Notes under the pieces: generated by a model | The model's database searches: none | Told to the model about the DNA's origin: nothing | The model's input: the letters and a program-made list of their open reading frames with translations, nothing else | Part shown: piece by piece, positions 17,673 to 25,385 of the stretch | Position numbering within the stretch: the first letter of the stretch is position 1 | How the letters are laid out: the number at the start of each line of letters is the position of its first letter | Translations under genes and position numbers: made by a program | Assembly (NCBI GenBank): GCA_009735695.1 | Contig: SRSL01000001.1 | Coordinates: forward strand, 48 to 64,047 | DNA length: 64,000 nucleotides | Source of the DNA: Christiangramia bathymodioli | Lineage (GTDB): Bacteria > Bacteroidota > Bacteroidia > Flavobacteriales > Flavobacteriaceae | Reading direction: 5' to 3'

Positions 17673-18638
17673 TTGAAACTTAGAGATCAAATCATTTCTT
17701 CCGCAAAAGAAACCATTTCCAACGAAGCACAGGCTATCGCGAATCTCGAAAATTTCATAGATGATGATTTCATCCAGGCGGTAAACATCATATATCGTTC
17801 CAAAGGCAGGGTTGTGGTTACCGGAATTGGAAAAAGTGCCATTATCGCTAATAAAATCGTGGCTACGCTCAATTCAACCGGAACGCCTTCCATTTTTATG
17901 CATGCCGCTGATGCCATCCATGGTGATCTGGGAATCGTGCAGCAGGACGATGTGGTGATCTGTATCTCAAAAAGCGGGAACAGTCCGGAAATTAAAGTTC
18001 TGGTTCCGTTAATTAAAAATTTCAACAATACACTCATCGCGCTCACGGCGAATAAGGAGTCCTATTTAGGTCTGGAAGCCGACCATATCCTGAATTGTTA
18101 TGTGGAAAAGGAAGCCTGTCCTAACAACCTGGCTCCTACTACCAGCACAACGGCGCAGATGGTAATGGGCGATGCACTTGCCGTTTGCTTGCTTAATCTG
18201 AAAGGTTTCAGCAGCAGGGATTTTGCCAAATATCATCCGGGCGGTTCGCTGGGAAAAAAACTCTATTTAAGGGTTGGCGATATCGTTTCACAGAATATGG
18301 TGCCCAAAGTTTCCCCAGATACCGATGTTGCGAATGCGATCATCGAAATTTCTGAAAAAATGCTGGGTGTTACGGCTGTTCTGGAAAACGATCAGCTCCT
18401 TGGCGTGATCACCGATGGAGACATCAGGCGTATGCTGAAGGATCATCAGGAGATCAAGGGACTCAGAGCTCAGGATATCATGAGCAAAAATCCAAAGACC
18501 ATAGATGTGGAAACACTCGCGGTAGAGGCTATGGATATTATGAAAGAGAACAAGATCTCCCAGTTACTGGCCGTAGAGAACGGGAAATATGCCGGGATTG
18601 TGCATATGCATAATCTAATTCGAGAAGGAATATTATAA
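17673..18638 (+). CDS. kdsD: Arabinose-5-phosphate isomerase
   Basis: Converts ribulose 5-phosphate to arabinose 5-phosphate, the first step toward Kdo of the LPS core. The 321 residues have an N-terminal SIS domain (VVVTGIGKSAIIANKI; SKSGNSPEI; PTTSTTAQMVMGDALAV) and two CBS domains (about 205-320). The start is TTG at 17673 (MKLRDQIISSAKETI); no ATG lies nearby in frame. The stop overlaps the tatC ATG by one base, so the two genes are translationally coupled. Confidence 0.94.
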   Translation: MKLRDQIISSAKETISNEAQAIANLENFIDDDFIQAVNIIYRSKGRVVVTGIGKSAIIANKIVATLNSTGTPSIFMHAADAIHGDLGIVQQDDVVICISKSGNSPEIKVLVPLIKNFNNTLIALTANKESYLGLEADHILNCYVEKEACPNNLAPTTSTTAQMVMGDALAVCLLNLKGFSSRDFAKYHPGGSLGKKLYLRVGDIVSQNMVPKVSPDTDVANAIIEISEKMLGVTAVLENDQLLGVITDGDIRRMLKDHQEIKGLRAQDIMSKNPKTIDVETLAVEAMDIMKENKISQLLAVENGKYAGIVHMHNLIREGIL

Positions 18639-19471
18639 TGAAAAAAATTGGCGAGGAACAGCAACCGGCTGCTGAAATGTCGTTTTTAGATCACCTGGAA
18701 GAGCTCCGCTGGCACCTGATAAGGGCCGTACTTGCAGTGGTGATCGCCGGTAGTATCGCATTTTTACTGAAAGGTTTTATATTTGATGTACTCCTGTTTG
18801 GACCGGCAAGAGGCGATTTCTTTTCCTACGATATGCTTTGTCGAATTTCAACCAGACTTGGAATAGACGGCGGTTTTTGTTTTGATGAATTACCTTTCAG
18901 AATTCAAAGCCGAACCATGGGCGGACAATTCTCTGCTCACGTCTGGACTTCCATCACCGCAGGTTTCATCATTGCTTTTCCATACGTGATCTATGAGTTC
19001 TGGAAATTCGTGGCTCCAGCCATGCACGACAATGAACGAAAATATGCTAAGGGTTTTATTTTTGTAACCTCCCTCCTGTTCTTCCTGGGAGTGCTTTTCG
19101 GTTATTACGTGGTAACTCCATTATCGATCAATTTCCTCGGAAAATACCAGGTAAGTGAAACCGTATTTAACGATTTTGATCTGAGCAGTTATATAAGCCT
19201 GGTGAGAGCTTCGGTACTGGCCAGCGGACTGATCTTTGAATTACCCATAGTAATTTACTTTTTAACGAAAGTTGGACTGGTTACTCCCGACTTCCTTAAG
19301 AAATACAGAAAATACGCCCTGGTTATCGTGCTTATTTTATCAGCCATCATTACCCCACCAGACATTGTAAGCCAGATAATCGTTGCGATCCCGGTTTTGA
19401 TTTTATACGAAGTAAGCATTGTGATCTCGAAGATCATGTACCGGAAAGAAGAAGAAAAATTAAAAAATTAA
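18638..19471 (+). CDS. tatC: Sec-independent protein translocase TatC
   Basis: The membrane core of the twin-arginine export system, which recognises folded precursors. The 277 residues begin with the TatC signature MSFLDHLEELRWHLIRA and have six predicted helices, including KYRKYALVIVLILSAIITPPDIVSQI in the C-terminal half. An insert between helices 1 and 2 (about 50-90, with cysteines) makes it a little longer than the E. coli protein, as is usual in this phylum. No tatA lies in the window. Confidence 0.95.
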   Translation: MKKIGEEQQPAAEMSFLDHLEELRWHLIRAVLAVVIAGSIAFLLKGFIFDVLLFGPARGDFFSYDMLCRISTRLGIDGGFCFDELPFRIQSRTMGGQFSAHVWTSITAGFIIAFPYVIYEFWKFVAPAMHDNERKYAKGFIFVTSLLFFLGVLFGYYVVTPLSINFLGKYQVSETVFNDFDLSSYISLVRASVLASGLIFELPIVIYFLTKVGLVTPDFLKKYRKYALVIVLILSAIITPPDIVSQIIVAIPVLILYEVSIVISKIMYRKEEEKLKN

Positions 19472-19474
19472 GCT

Positions 19475-19825
19475 ATGATTGATAAAGTGGATGAGTTTAA
19501 CTCATACCGTGCGAAGATGAACGATAAGATACTTTCAGAAAACAATAAAGTTCTAAAACGTATCTTTAACCTGGACACCAACGCATTTACCGAAGGTGCC
19601 CTGGATAAGAAAACCAAGGAACTGCTTGGCCTTGTAGCCTCAACTGTACTTCGTTGTGATGATTGTGTAAAATATCACCTGGAATCCAGTTACAAATCTG
19701 GAGTTTCCAGAGAGGAAGTAATGGAAACTTTGAGTATTGGTACGCTAATTGGCGGGACCATTGTAATTCCTCATTTGAGAAGAGCTTTTGAATACTGGGA
19801 AGCCCTGGAAGAATCAGACAGATAA
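19475..19825 (+). CDS. Carboxymuconolactone decarboxylase / AhpD-like protein
   Basis: A 116-residue all-alpha protein with the CMD signature ELLGLVASTVLRCDDCVKYHLE, which contains the CxxC-type redox pair followed by His. It is AhpD-like, so a thiol peroxidase-related or general redox role is more likely than aromatic degradation, since no catabolic genes are near. It starts three bases after tatC and lies before lptB, in the same operon. Confidence 0.88.
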   Translation: MIDKVDEFNSYRAKMNDKILSENNKVLKRIFNLDTNAFTEGALDKKTKELLGLVASTVLRCDDCVKYHLESSYKSGVSREEVMETLSIGTLIGGTIVIPHLRRAFEYWEALEESDR

Positions 19826-19864
19826 ATTCGGTATAATTTCTGATCCGGAAAAAATAAACAGAAC

Positions 19865-20605
19865 ATGAAATTACGCGCTGAAAATCTTGTAAAAACCTAT
19901 AAAGGCCGGAATGTGGTAAAAGGCATTTCGGTGGAAGTGAATCAGGGAGAGATCGTGGGATTGCTCGGCCCGAACGGGGCCGGGAAAACCACTTCTTTCT
20001 ACATGATCGTAGGTTTGATAAAACCAAACAGCGGTAAGATCATCCTGGATAAGATCGATATCACTAAATACCCCATGTATAAGCGTGCTCAGAATGGGAT
20101 TGGATACCTGGCTCAGGAAGCCTCTGTATTCCGAAAACTGAGCATCGAAGATAATATCATGAGCGTGCTGGAACTCACCGATCTTTCCAAAAAGGAGCGC
20201 GTGATGAAAATGGAATCCTTAATCGAGGAATTCGGATTAGGCCATATTCGAAAAAACCGCGGAGACCTTCTGAGTGGTGGGGAGCGAAGACGAACCGAGA
20301 TAGCCAGGGCACTGGCAACCGATCCAAATTTCATTCTTCTGGATGAACCATTCGCGGGAGTGGACCCGGTGGCGGTTGAAGACATTCAGCGTATAGTCGC
20401 CCAGCTGAAAGATAAAAATATCGGGATCCTTATCACAGACCATAATGTTCAGGAAACACTTGCGATTACTGACAGGACTTATTTGATGTTCGAGGGAAGC
20501 ATTCTTAAACATGGAATCCCGGAAGAACTGGCCGAAGACCAGATGGTACGAAAAGTTTACCTGGGACAGAATTTTGAGTTGAGAAAGAAGAAGCTGTTTA
20601 AATAA
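19865..20605 (+). CDS. lptB: LPS export ABC transporter ATPase LptB
   Basis: The cytoplasmic ATPase that powers LPS transport through LptF/LptG. Walker A is GPNGAGKTT (35-43), the Q-loop sits in [12 protein letters not shown], the signature is [15 protein letters not shown], Walker B is [13 protein letters not shown], and the switch histidine is in LITDHNV. The 246 residues, the EASVFRKLS segment and the LptB-type C-terminus ([10 protein letters not shown]) separate it from other ABC ATPases. It ends the operon kdsD-tatC-CMD-lptB, which joins Kdo precursor synthesis with LPS export. Confidence 0.95.
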   Translation: MKLRAENLVKTYKGRNVVKGISVEVNQGEIVGLLGPNGAGKTTSFYMIVGLIKPNSGKIILDKIDITKYPMYKRAQNGIGYLAQEASVFRKLSIEDNIMSVLELTDLSKKERVMKMESLIEEFGLGHIRKNRGDLLSGGERRRTEIARALATDPNFILLDEPFAGVDPVAVEDIQRIVAQLKDKNIGILITDHNVQETLAITDRTYLMFEGSILKHGIPEELAEDQMVRKVYLGQNFELRKKKLFK

Positions 20606-21010
20606 TACCCCTTAGGTCTAGAAAATTTTGAATTCATTGGTTTCCGATGATTTTCAATGCTCGAAAACACCTTCAAGAAAATTAAATTGACCTTGTTTTG
20701 GCCTACGAAAATTTATCATAAAACTTGAAGTGAAAGCGCCGTAAAATTTTAGGCTGTTTGAGCGCCTATATGGTCCATTCATAGTTCAAAACTACATTAG
20801 CGAGTTCCTAAAATTTAGGCGCTGAACGAAAAATTTAGATAAATTTTCGTTAGCCTAGATTTTTTTGGTCCATTTTTCGATGGAAAAAATGAACTTAGTT
20901 AATTTCTTAATTGTAGTCTTAATATTATCACGGAAAATCTCAACCATATAAGTCGAATTTTAATGAGCACGATTCATGTTCAAGGCAAAGTATCTCACGC
21001 CTTAAAATTC
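20606..21010. other. Intergenic stretch between lptB and pssA
   Basis: About 400 bases between convergent genes. No gene is visible. It holds copy B of the structured repeat (20690-20895); I found no clear terminator hairpin with a T tract here, so the repeat itself may stop transcription from one or both sides. Confidence 0.5.
20690..20895 (+). repeat. Structured dispersed repeat, copy B
   Basis: Counterpart of 15040-15245: GAAGTGAAAGCGCCGTAAAATTTTAG, spacer, GCGAGTTCCTAAAATTTAGGCGC, then TTTTCGTTAGCCTAGATTTTTTT and a terminal hairpin around CATTTTTC (20871-20878) and GGAAAAAATG (20882-20891). Two internal words, GTAAAATTTTAGGC and CCTAAAATTTAGG, are near-inverses, so the middle can fold as well. 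Confidence 0.65.
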
Positions 21011-21763
21011 CTAAACGCTAAGGTTCTTTCTATTCGAAAAAACCGAAAGGATAACATATAAAAGAATAATAGCAGGCACCGCTACGAACTTCAGCAAAAG
21101 AATTAGAACCACACAACTTGCAATAAAGAAATATCGCAGTTTGTTCTCCTTAAAACCCCATTCACTGAATTTGAGGGCAAATAGCGGTAACTCGGCGTTC
21201 AGTAAATAACAGCTCAACAAAGTTAATCCAAGTAAGAACCATTCATTCAGGATAAGATCGGTTGCAAAACCTGCAGGCTGGTAAGTCAGAATTAACGGCA
21301 GGCTTAGAATCAAGAGTGCATTGGCAGGAGTAGGTAAACCGATGAACGAATCGGTTTGTCGCTCATCAACATTGAACTTAGCAAGTCTATAGGCCGAAGC
21401 CAGGATAATGAGCAAACCTAAAAGCGCAAAAGGTTTAATGCTGACGTCAAAGACCGATGAATCCCATTCTGCATTCAAAAAATCACTGGCTGGTAAAGCC
21501 TTATTCATTAACTGATACATTACGATGCCAGGCACTACCCCGCTGGTAACCACATCGGCCAGGGAGTCCAGTTGGAGTCCCACCTCACTTTTTACGTCCA
21601 ATACCCGAGCGGCTAGTCCGTCAAAGAAATCAAAAAAGATTCCCAGTGCTACAAAAATAGCGGCCAGCACTAGGTTTCCCTTCACCGCGAAGATCACAGC
21701 CACGCTACCGCTAAAAAGGTTCAAAAGGGTTATAATGTTAGGAACGTTTCTTTTAATGCCCAT
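21011..21763 (-). CDS. pssA: CDP-diacylglycerol-serine O-phosphatidyltransferase
   Basis: Makes phosphatidylserine, precursor of phosphatidylethanolamine, in the inner membrane. The CDP-alcohol phosphotransferase motif DG-x2-AR-x8-G-x3-D-x3-D is complete (FDGLAARVLD ... GLQLDSLAD). I take the ATG at 21763 (MGIKRNVPNIITLLNLFSG), giving 250 residues and about eight membrane helices. The open frame continues upstream to 22129, but that part is translated repeat DNA and is not protein-like. The gene converges with lptB. Confidence 0.94.
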   Translation of the reverse strand: MGIKRNVPNIITLLNLFSGSVAVIFAVKGNLVLAAIFVALGIFFDFFDGLAARVLDVKSEVGLQLDSLADVVTSGVVPGIVMYQLMNKALPASDFLNAEWDSSVFDVSIKPFALLGLLIILASAYRLAKFNVDERQTDSFIGLPTPANALLILSLPLILTYQPAGFATDLILNEWFLLGLTLLSCYLLNAELPLFALKFSEWGFKENKLRYFFIASCVVLILLLKFVAVPAIILLYVILSVFSNRKNLSV

Positions 21764-21930
21764 AGGTTGGTTTTCGTTTGAATTCACTAAACTACTATTT
21801 TGAGCGGAAAAATTTCTAAAAAAATGATTAAAGGAGAATTTGGTTGAGAGTTGGGAGTTGCTAAAATAGTGGGGAGTGTAAAGTGGAAAGTTGTCTGTTG
21901 TGGGTTGTCTGTTGTTGGTTGTGTGTTTTA

Positions 21931-21956
21931 CCCGCCGAAGCTTTAGCAAAGGCGGG
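21931..21956. repeat. GC-rich palindromic word
   Basis: CCCGCC and GGCGGG enclose GAAGCTTTAGCAAA, so the element folds into a hairpin. A decayed copy lies at about 22735-22763 (CTCGCGGAGGCTTTAGCGAAGGCGG). Such palindromes are common between genes in this family. Confidence 0.5.
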
Positions 21957-22006
21957 GCTTTAATGCTCAATGTCAGGCTGAGCGCAGTCGAAGCCGGGTA
22001 GTTAGT

Positions 22007-22818
22007 GGAGAGTGGAAAGTTGTGAGTTGTGAGTTGTAGGTTGTGGGTTCTCTGTTGTCTTTTGTTTGGTGTTGGGTGTTTGGTGTTTGGTGTTTGGTGA
22101 AGAAAGTAAGCGTTCGGAGAAAATGTCATTTCGAAGGAGCCTGCGACTGAGAAATCTATTTAAGCTTCTAAAACAGTTTTATTCTATGGTTGTGGTTTGT
22201 GGGTTGTGGGTTGAGATTGTTGTTTATTGGTCATTGTTTATTGTTTTTAGTTTGTTTGTGATTTGAAAAGAGAGGAAAGTGGAGAGTGGAAAGTTGTGAG
22301 TTGTGAGTTTTGAGTTGTCTGTTGTGGGTTGTCGTTTGTCTTTTGTTTGGAGTTTGGTGAAGAAAGTACGCGTTTGGTGAAAATGTCATTTCGAAGGAGC
22401 CTGCGACTGAGAAATCTATTTAAGCTTCTAAAACAGTTTTATTCTATGGTTGTGGTTTGTGGGTTGTGGGTTGAGATTGTTGTTTATTGGTCATTGTTTA
22501 CTGTTTATTGTTTTTGGTTGTCGGATGTGATTTGAAAAGAGAGGAAAGTGGAGAGTGGAAAGTTGTGAGTTGTGAGTTGTAGGTTGTGGGTTGTCTGTTG
22601 TCTTTTGTTGGGTGTTTGGTGAAGAAAGTAAGCGTTTGGTGAAAATGTCATTTCGAAGGAGCCTGCGACTGAGAATCTATTTAAGCTTCTAAAATAGTTT
22701 TATTCTATGGTTGTGGTTTGTAGGTTGTGGTTTTACTCGCGGAGGCTTTAGCGAAGGCGGTGTTTTAATACTCAATGTCAGGCTGAGCGCAGTCGAAGCC
22801 GGGTAGTTAGTGGAGAGT
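22007..22818. repeat. Tandem array of three 261-base units
   Basis: The word GTCATTTCGAAGGAGCCTG starts at 22125, 22386 and 22647, exactly 261 bases apart. Each unit begins with AGAGTGGAAAGTTGTGAG, goes through G/T-rich filler and AAGAAAGTA-GCG, then this word, CTATTTAAGCTTCTAAAA and TTTATTCTATGGTTGTGG. Units 1 and 2 are nearly identical for about 120 bases; unit 3 switches to the AGGCTGAGCGCAGTCGAAG word at its end. No spacers or cas genes are present. Confidence 0.85.
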
Positions 22819-23086
22819 GGAAAGTTGTGAGTTGTGAGTTGTGGGTTGGGATTATTGTCAATTGATCATTGATTATTGTTTATTGTTTATTGTTTATTGC
22901 TCATTGCTAATTGTTCATTTCTTATTGCTTATTGATTATTGATTATTGCTGAAAACCGAAGGATTTAAACCGGATGCTACCTTCAATTATGAATTTTCTC
23001 ATTTCATAATTACCAAATTATCTCATTCTCAAATTTTCAAATTATCAAATTATCATTGGTTCATTATTCATTAGAACATTATCCAA

Positions 23087-23116
23087 TTGTCAATTACATA
23101 AAAGGTCCTATTTTTG
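23087..23116 (+). promoter_or_regulatory. lnt promoter
   Basis: TTG at 23087-23089 and TATTTTTG at 23109-23116 match the -33/-7 consensus; the lnt ATG follows 16 bases later. Confidence 0.55.
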
Positions 23117-23132
23117 AAAAGACCAAATTCTG

Positions 23133-24725
23133 ATGAAGAACTTTCTATATGCTTTATTAAGCGGAATCCTGCTGGCCGTAGCCTGGCCCACCTATGGGTT
23201 TCCATTATTCATTTTTATAGCTTTTGTCCCCTTACTGCTGGCCGAATTCAATATTCGAAATCACTCGGAAAAGTCGGTTAAAGGCAAGGTATTCGGACTG
23301 GCATACCTTAGCTTTTTTATCTGGAATCTTATTACCACCTACTGGATCTATTTCTCCACTCCCTTCGGCGGAGCCTTTGCCATCCTTGCCAATTCCCTCC
23401 TCATGTCGGTAGTTTTTCTTATCTATCATATAGTCGCGAAACGGACAGGCTTCAGTGCTGCTTCAGCTTTCCTGGTGAGTATCTGGATGGCTTTCGAGAA
23501 ACTGCATCTCAACTGGGATTTTTCATGGCCCTGGCTGAACCTCGGAAATGTTTTTTCCGAATATATCAGCTGGGTACAGTGGTACGAATTCACTGGTACC
23601 TTTGGAGGCACTCTATGGGTCTGGCTGGTGAATATCGCGATTTTCAAGGCGATTCTTCAGTTCAGGGAATTCAAGGAAAAAGAAATCATTTTCCGGGCGA
23701 TCCTTAAAAATTTGCTATTCGTCCTGATTCCGCTGGGTATCTCTTTCTACCTCTATTACGAGCATGAATTACCTGAAGAAAATATCAACATTAGCATACT
23801 TCAGCCAAATATCAATCCTTATACTGAAAAGTATAACACCACCGATACCCGCATTGGAGAACTGTTGCTGGAACTTAGCAGGAATTCGGTAACCGACTCC
23901 ACCGACCTCGTTCTTGCACCGGAAACAGTATTCGCCGATGGTACACGACTAAATCTTTTTGAAAATTCCAATGCGGTCTTTTACGGAACTCAAATATCCA
24001 GACTGCAACCTGAATTGAATTTTCTTGGAGGGGTTAGCCTTTATGAACGCTTTAGCGATCCGGCCAGGGTTCGTTCGCAGTCAAACCGAATAGGACTTAC
24101 CGATTGGTATGATGACTACAACTCGGCTTTTCTGATAGGACCTGAGAAACCTGTTGAATTATATCACAAATCAAAACTTGTGGTAGGAGTAGAAAATTTT
24201 CCTTATCAGAATATACTAAGACCACTACTTGGAAACATCATGATCGATCTTGGAGGAACAGTGGCCATGAAAACTACCCAGGAGGACCGCGAGGTTTTCT
24301 GGCTGAATGATTCAACTGGTACAGCTCCGATCATCTGTTATGAATCGGTGTACGGGGAATATGTGACCGGCTATGTAGAAAATGGAGCAAATTTTTTAAG
24401 CATTATCACCAATGATGCCTGGTGGGGAGACACCCAGGGACACAAACAGCATTTGAGCTATGCCCGTTTAAGAGCTGTAGAATCCAGGCGATATTTGGCC
24501 AGAAGTGCCAATACCGGAATTTCGGCAATTATCAATAGCCGGGGAGATATTGAAAAAAGCCTTGAATATGAAAAAAAAGGAACGATCTCTGGAAAAGTTG
24601 GTATTAGTTCAGAAAAAACATTCTATGTGAAATACGGGGATTATATCGCCCGAATAGCTCAGTTCCTGGCAGTCTTTATTTTCCTGTTCGCGATGATCAA
24701 ATACCGAAGAAGCAGACCTTCTTAA
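23133..24725 (+). CDS. lnt: Apolipoprotein N-acyltransferase
   Basis: Adds the third acyl chain to the N-terminal cysteine of lipoproteins in the inner membrane. The N-terminal half has about seven helices; the C-terminal half is a nitrilase-fold domain with the Glu-Lys-Cys triad in LAPETVF (E264), YHKSKLV (K346) and ICYESVYG (C402). A last helix near 505-525 anchors the end. The length (530) is normal. Flanked on both sides by repeat DNA, it appears to be transcribed alone. Confidence 0.95.
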   Translation: MKNFLYALLSGILLAVAWPTYGFPLFIFIAFVPLLLAEFNIRNHSEKSVKGKVFGLAYLSFFIWNLITTYWIYFSTPFGGAFAILANSLLMSVVFLIYHIVAKRTGFSAASAFLVSIWMAFEKLHLNWDFSWPWLNLGNVFSEYISWVQWYEFTGTFGGTLWVWLVNIAIFKAILQFREFKEKEIIFRAILKNLLFVLIPLGISFYLYYEHELPEENINISILQPNINPYTEKYNTTDTRIGELLLELSRNSVTDSTDLVLAPETVFADGTRLNLFENSNAVFYGTQISRLQPELNFLGGVSLYERFSDPARVRSQSNRIGLTDWYDDYNSAFLIGPEKPVELYHKSKLVVGVENFPYQNILRPLLGNIMIDLGGTVAMKTTQEDREVFWLNDSTGTAPIICYESVYGEYVTGYVENGANFLSIITNDAWWGDTQGHKQHLSYARLRAVESRRYLARSANTGISAIINSRGDIEKSLEYEKKGTISGKVGISSEKTFYVKYGDYIARIAQFLAVFIFLFAMIKYRRSRPS

Positions 24726-24837
24726 AGGTTAAAGGTTTAAGGACTAAGGTTTAGGGTTTTAAAATAGTGGAGAGTGAAGAGTGGAGAGATTAATATATAT
24801 TCCCTATTTTTTATTGCATATTAAAAATTACGGGCTG

Positions 24838-24986
24838 GTCATTTCGAAGGAGCCTGCGACTGAGAAATCTATTTAGGAATCTAAAAAAAAGTTTATTCCA
24901 ATTTCCAATATTAATTCTTAAGTATTTATCACTTAAAGCCGATGGCTGATAACTTCTTCCAGATTTCTCCCTTCGGTCGAAATGAC
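24838..24986. repeat. Inverted-repeat element, complete copy
   Basis: The left arm (GTCATTTCGA ... GAGAAATCT, 24838-24870) is mirrored by the right arm (AGATTTCTC ... TCGAAATGAC, 24961-24986), around a 90-base A/T-rich body. The left arm is the same word that repeats every 261 bases before lnt. There is no transposase frame; it is of MITE-like size. Confidence 0.6.
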
Positions 24987-25190
24987 ATTGAAATGGATTA
25001 AGGTTTTTTGTTTGGTGTTTGATGCTGGAAGGCGGGCTGTAATCCTTAATGTCAGGCTGAGCGCAGTCGAAGCCGGGTATATTATGCAAAGTGGAGAGTG
25101 GAAAGAGGAAAGTTGTGAGTTTATTGTTTGGGGTTGTGTGTTATCTGTTGTCCGTTGTGCTTAATGAAGAAAGAAAGTATCCTAAAAAAG

Positions 25191-25320
25191 GTCATTTCGA
25201 AGGAGCCTACGATTGAGAAATCTATTTAGGAATCTAAAACAGGTTTATTCCAAGTCCCAATTATTAATTCTATTATGCTTATCGCTTAAAGCTGAATGCT
25301 TACTACTTCTAACCTCATTC
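25191..25320. repeat. Inverted-repeat element, partial copy
   Basis: The left arm is GTCATTTCGAAGGAGCCTAC and the body (TTTAGGAATCTAAAA ... TTTATTCCAA ... ATTAATTCT ... ATCGCTTAAAGC) is recognisably that of 24838-24986, but the right arm is missing. Confidence 0.5.
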
Positions 25321-25385
25321 CGATCAAAATAATTACAATTTATAATTCTCAAATTTCAATTGTCAATTGTCAATTGTCAATTGAA

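Larger units (their letters stand above)
21764..23132. other. Repeat-filled intergenic region before lnt
   Basis: About 1.37 kb without a believable gene, although short frames are open because the sequence is G/T-rich and low in complexity. It holds the hairpin word at 21931-21956, the AGGCTGAGCGCAGTCGAAG-type word (21972 and 22777), a three-unit tandem array (22007-22818), then runs of TTATTG-type words to about 22950 and ATTATCAAAT-type words to about 23060, followed by the lnt promoter. Confidence 0.65.
24726..25385. other. Repeat-filled region between lnt and the glycan locus
   Basis: About 660 bases with no supported gene. It contains an inverted-repeat element (24838-24986), a partial second copy of it (25191-25320), an AGGCTGAGCGCAGTCGAAG word at about 25053, low-complexity text like that before lnt, and a triple GTCAATT word at about 25362-25382 next to the end of the first glycan gene. 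Confidence 0.6.

Noticed and set aside
21764-22129. N-terminal extension of pssA by 122 residues
   Set aside because: The extra sequence is translated repeat DNA (Asn/Thr/His/Pro-rich), and the family N-terminus begins at 21763.
22066-22535. Two short plus-strand frames with the shared sequence MSFRRSLRLRNLFKLL
   Set aside because: Their similarity comes from the 261-base tandem repeat, not from a gene family.
22007-22818. CRISPR array
   Set aside because: The repeat unit is 261 bases and has no short repeat/unique spacer alternation, and no cas genes are present.
24838-25320. Insertion sequence
   Set aside because: Inverted arms exist but there is no transposase frame; at most a non-autonomous element.
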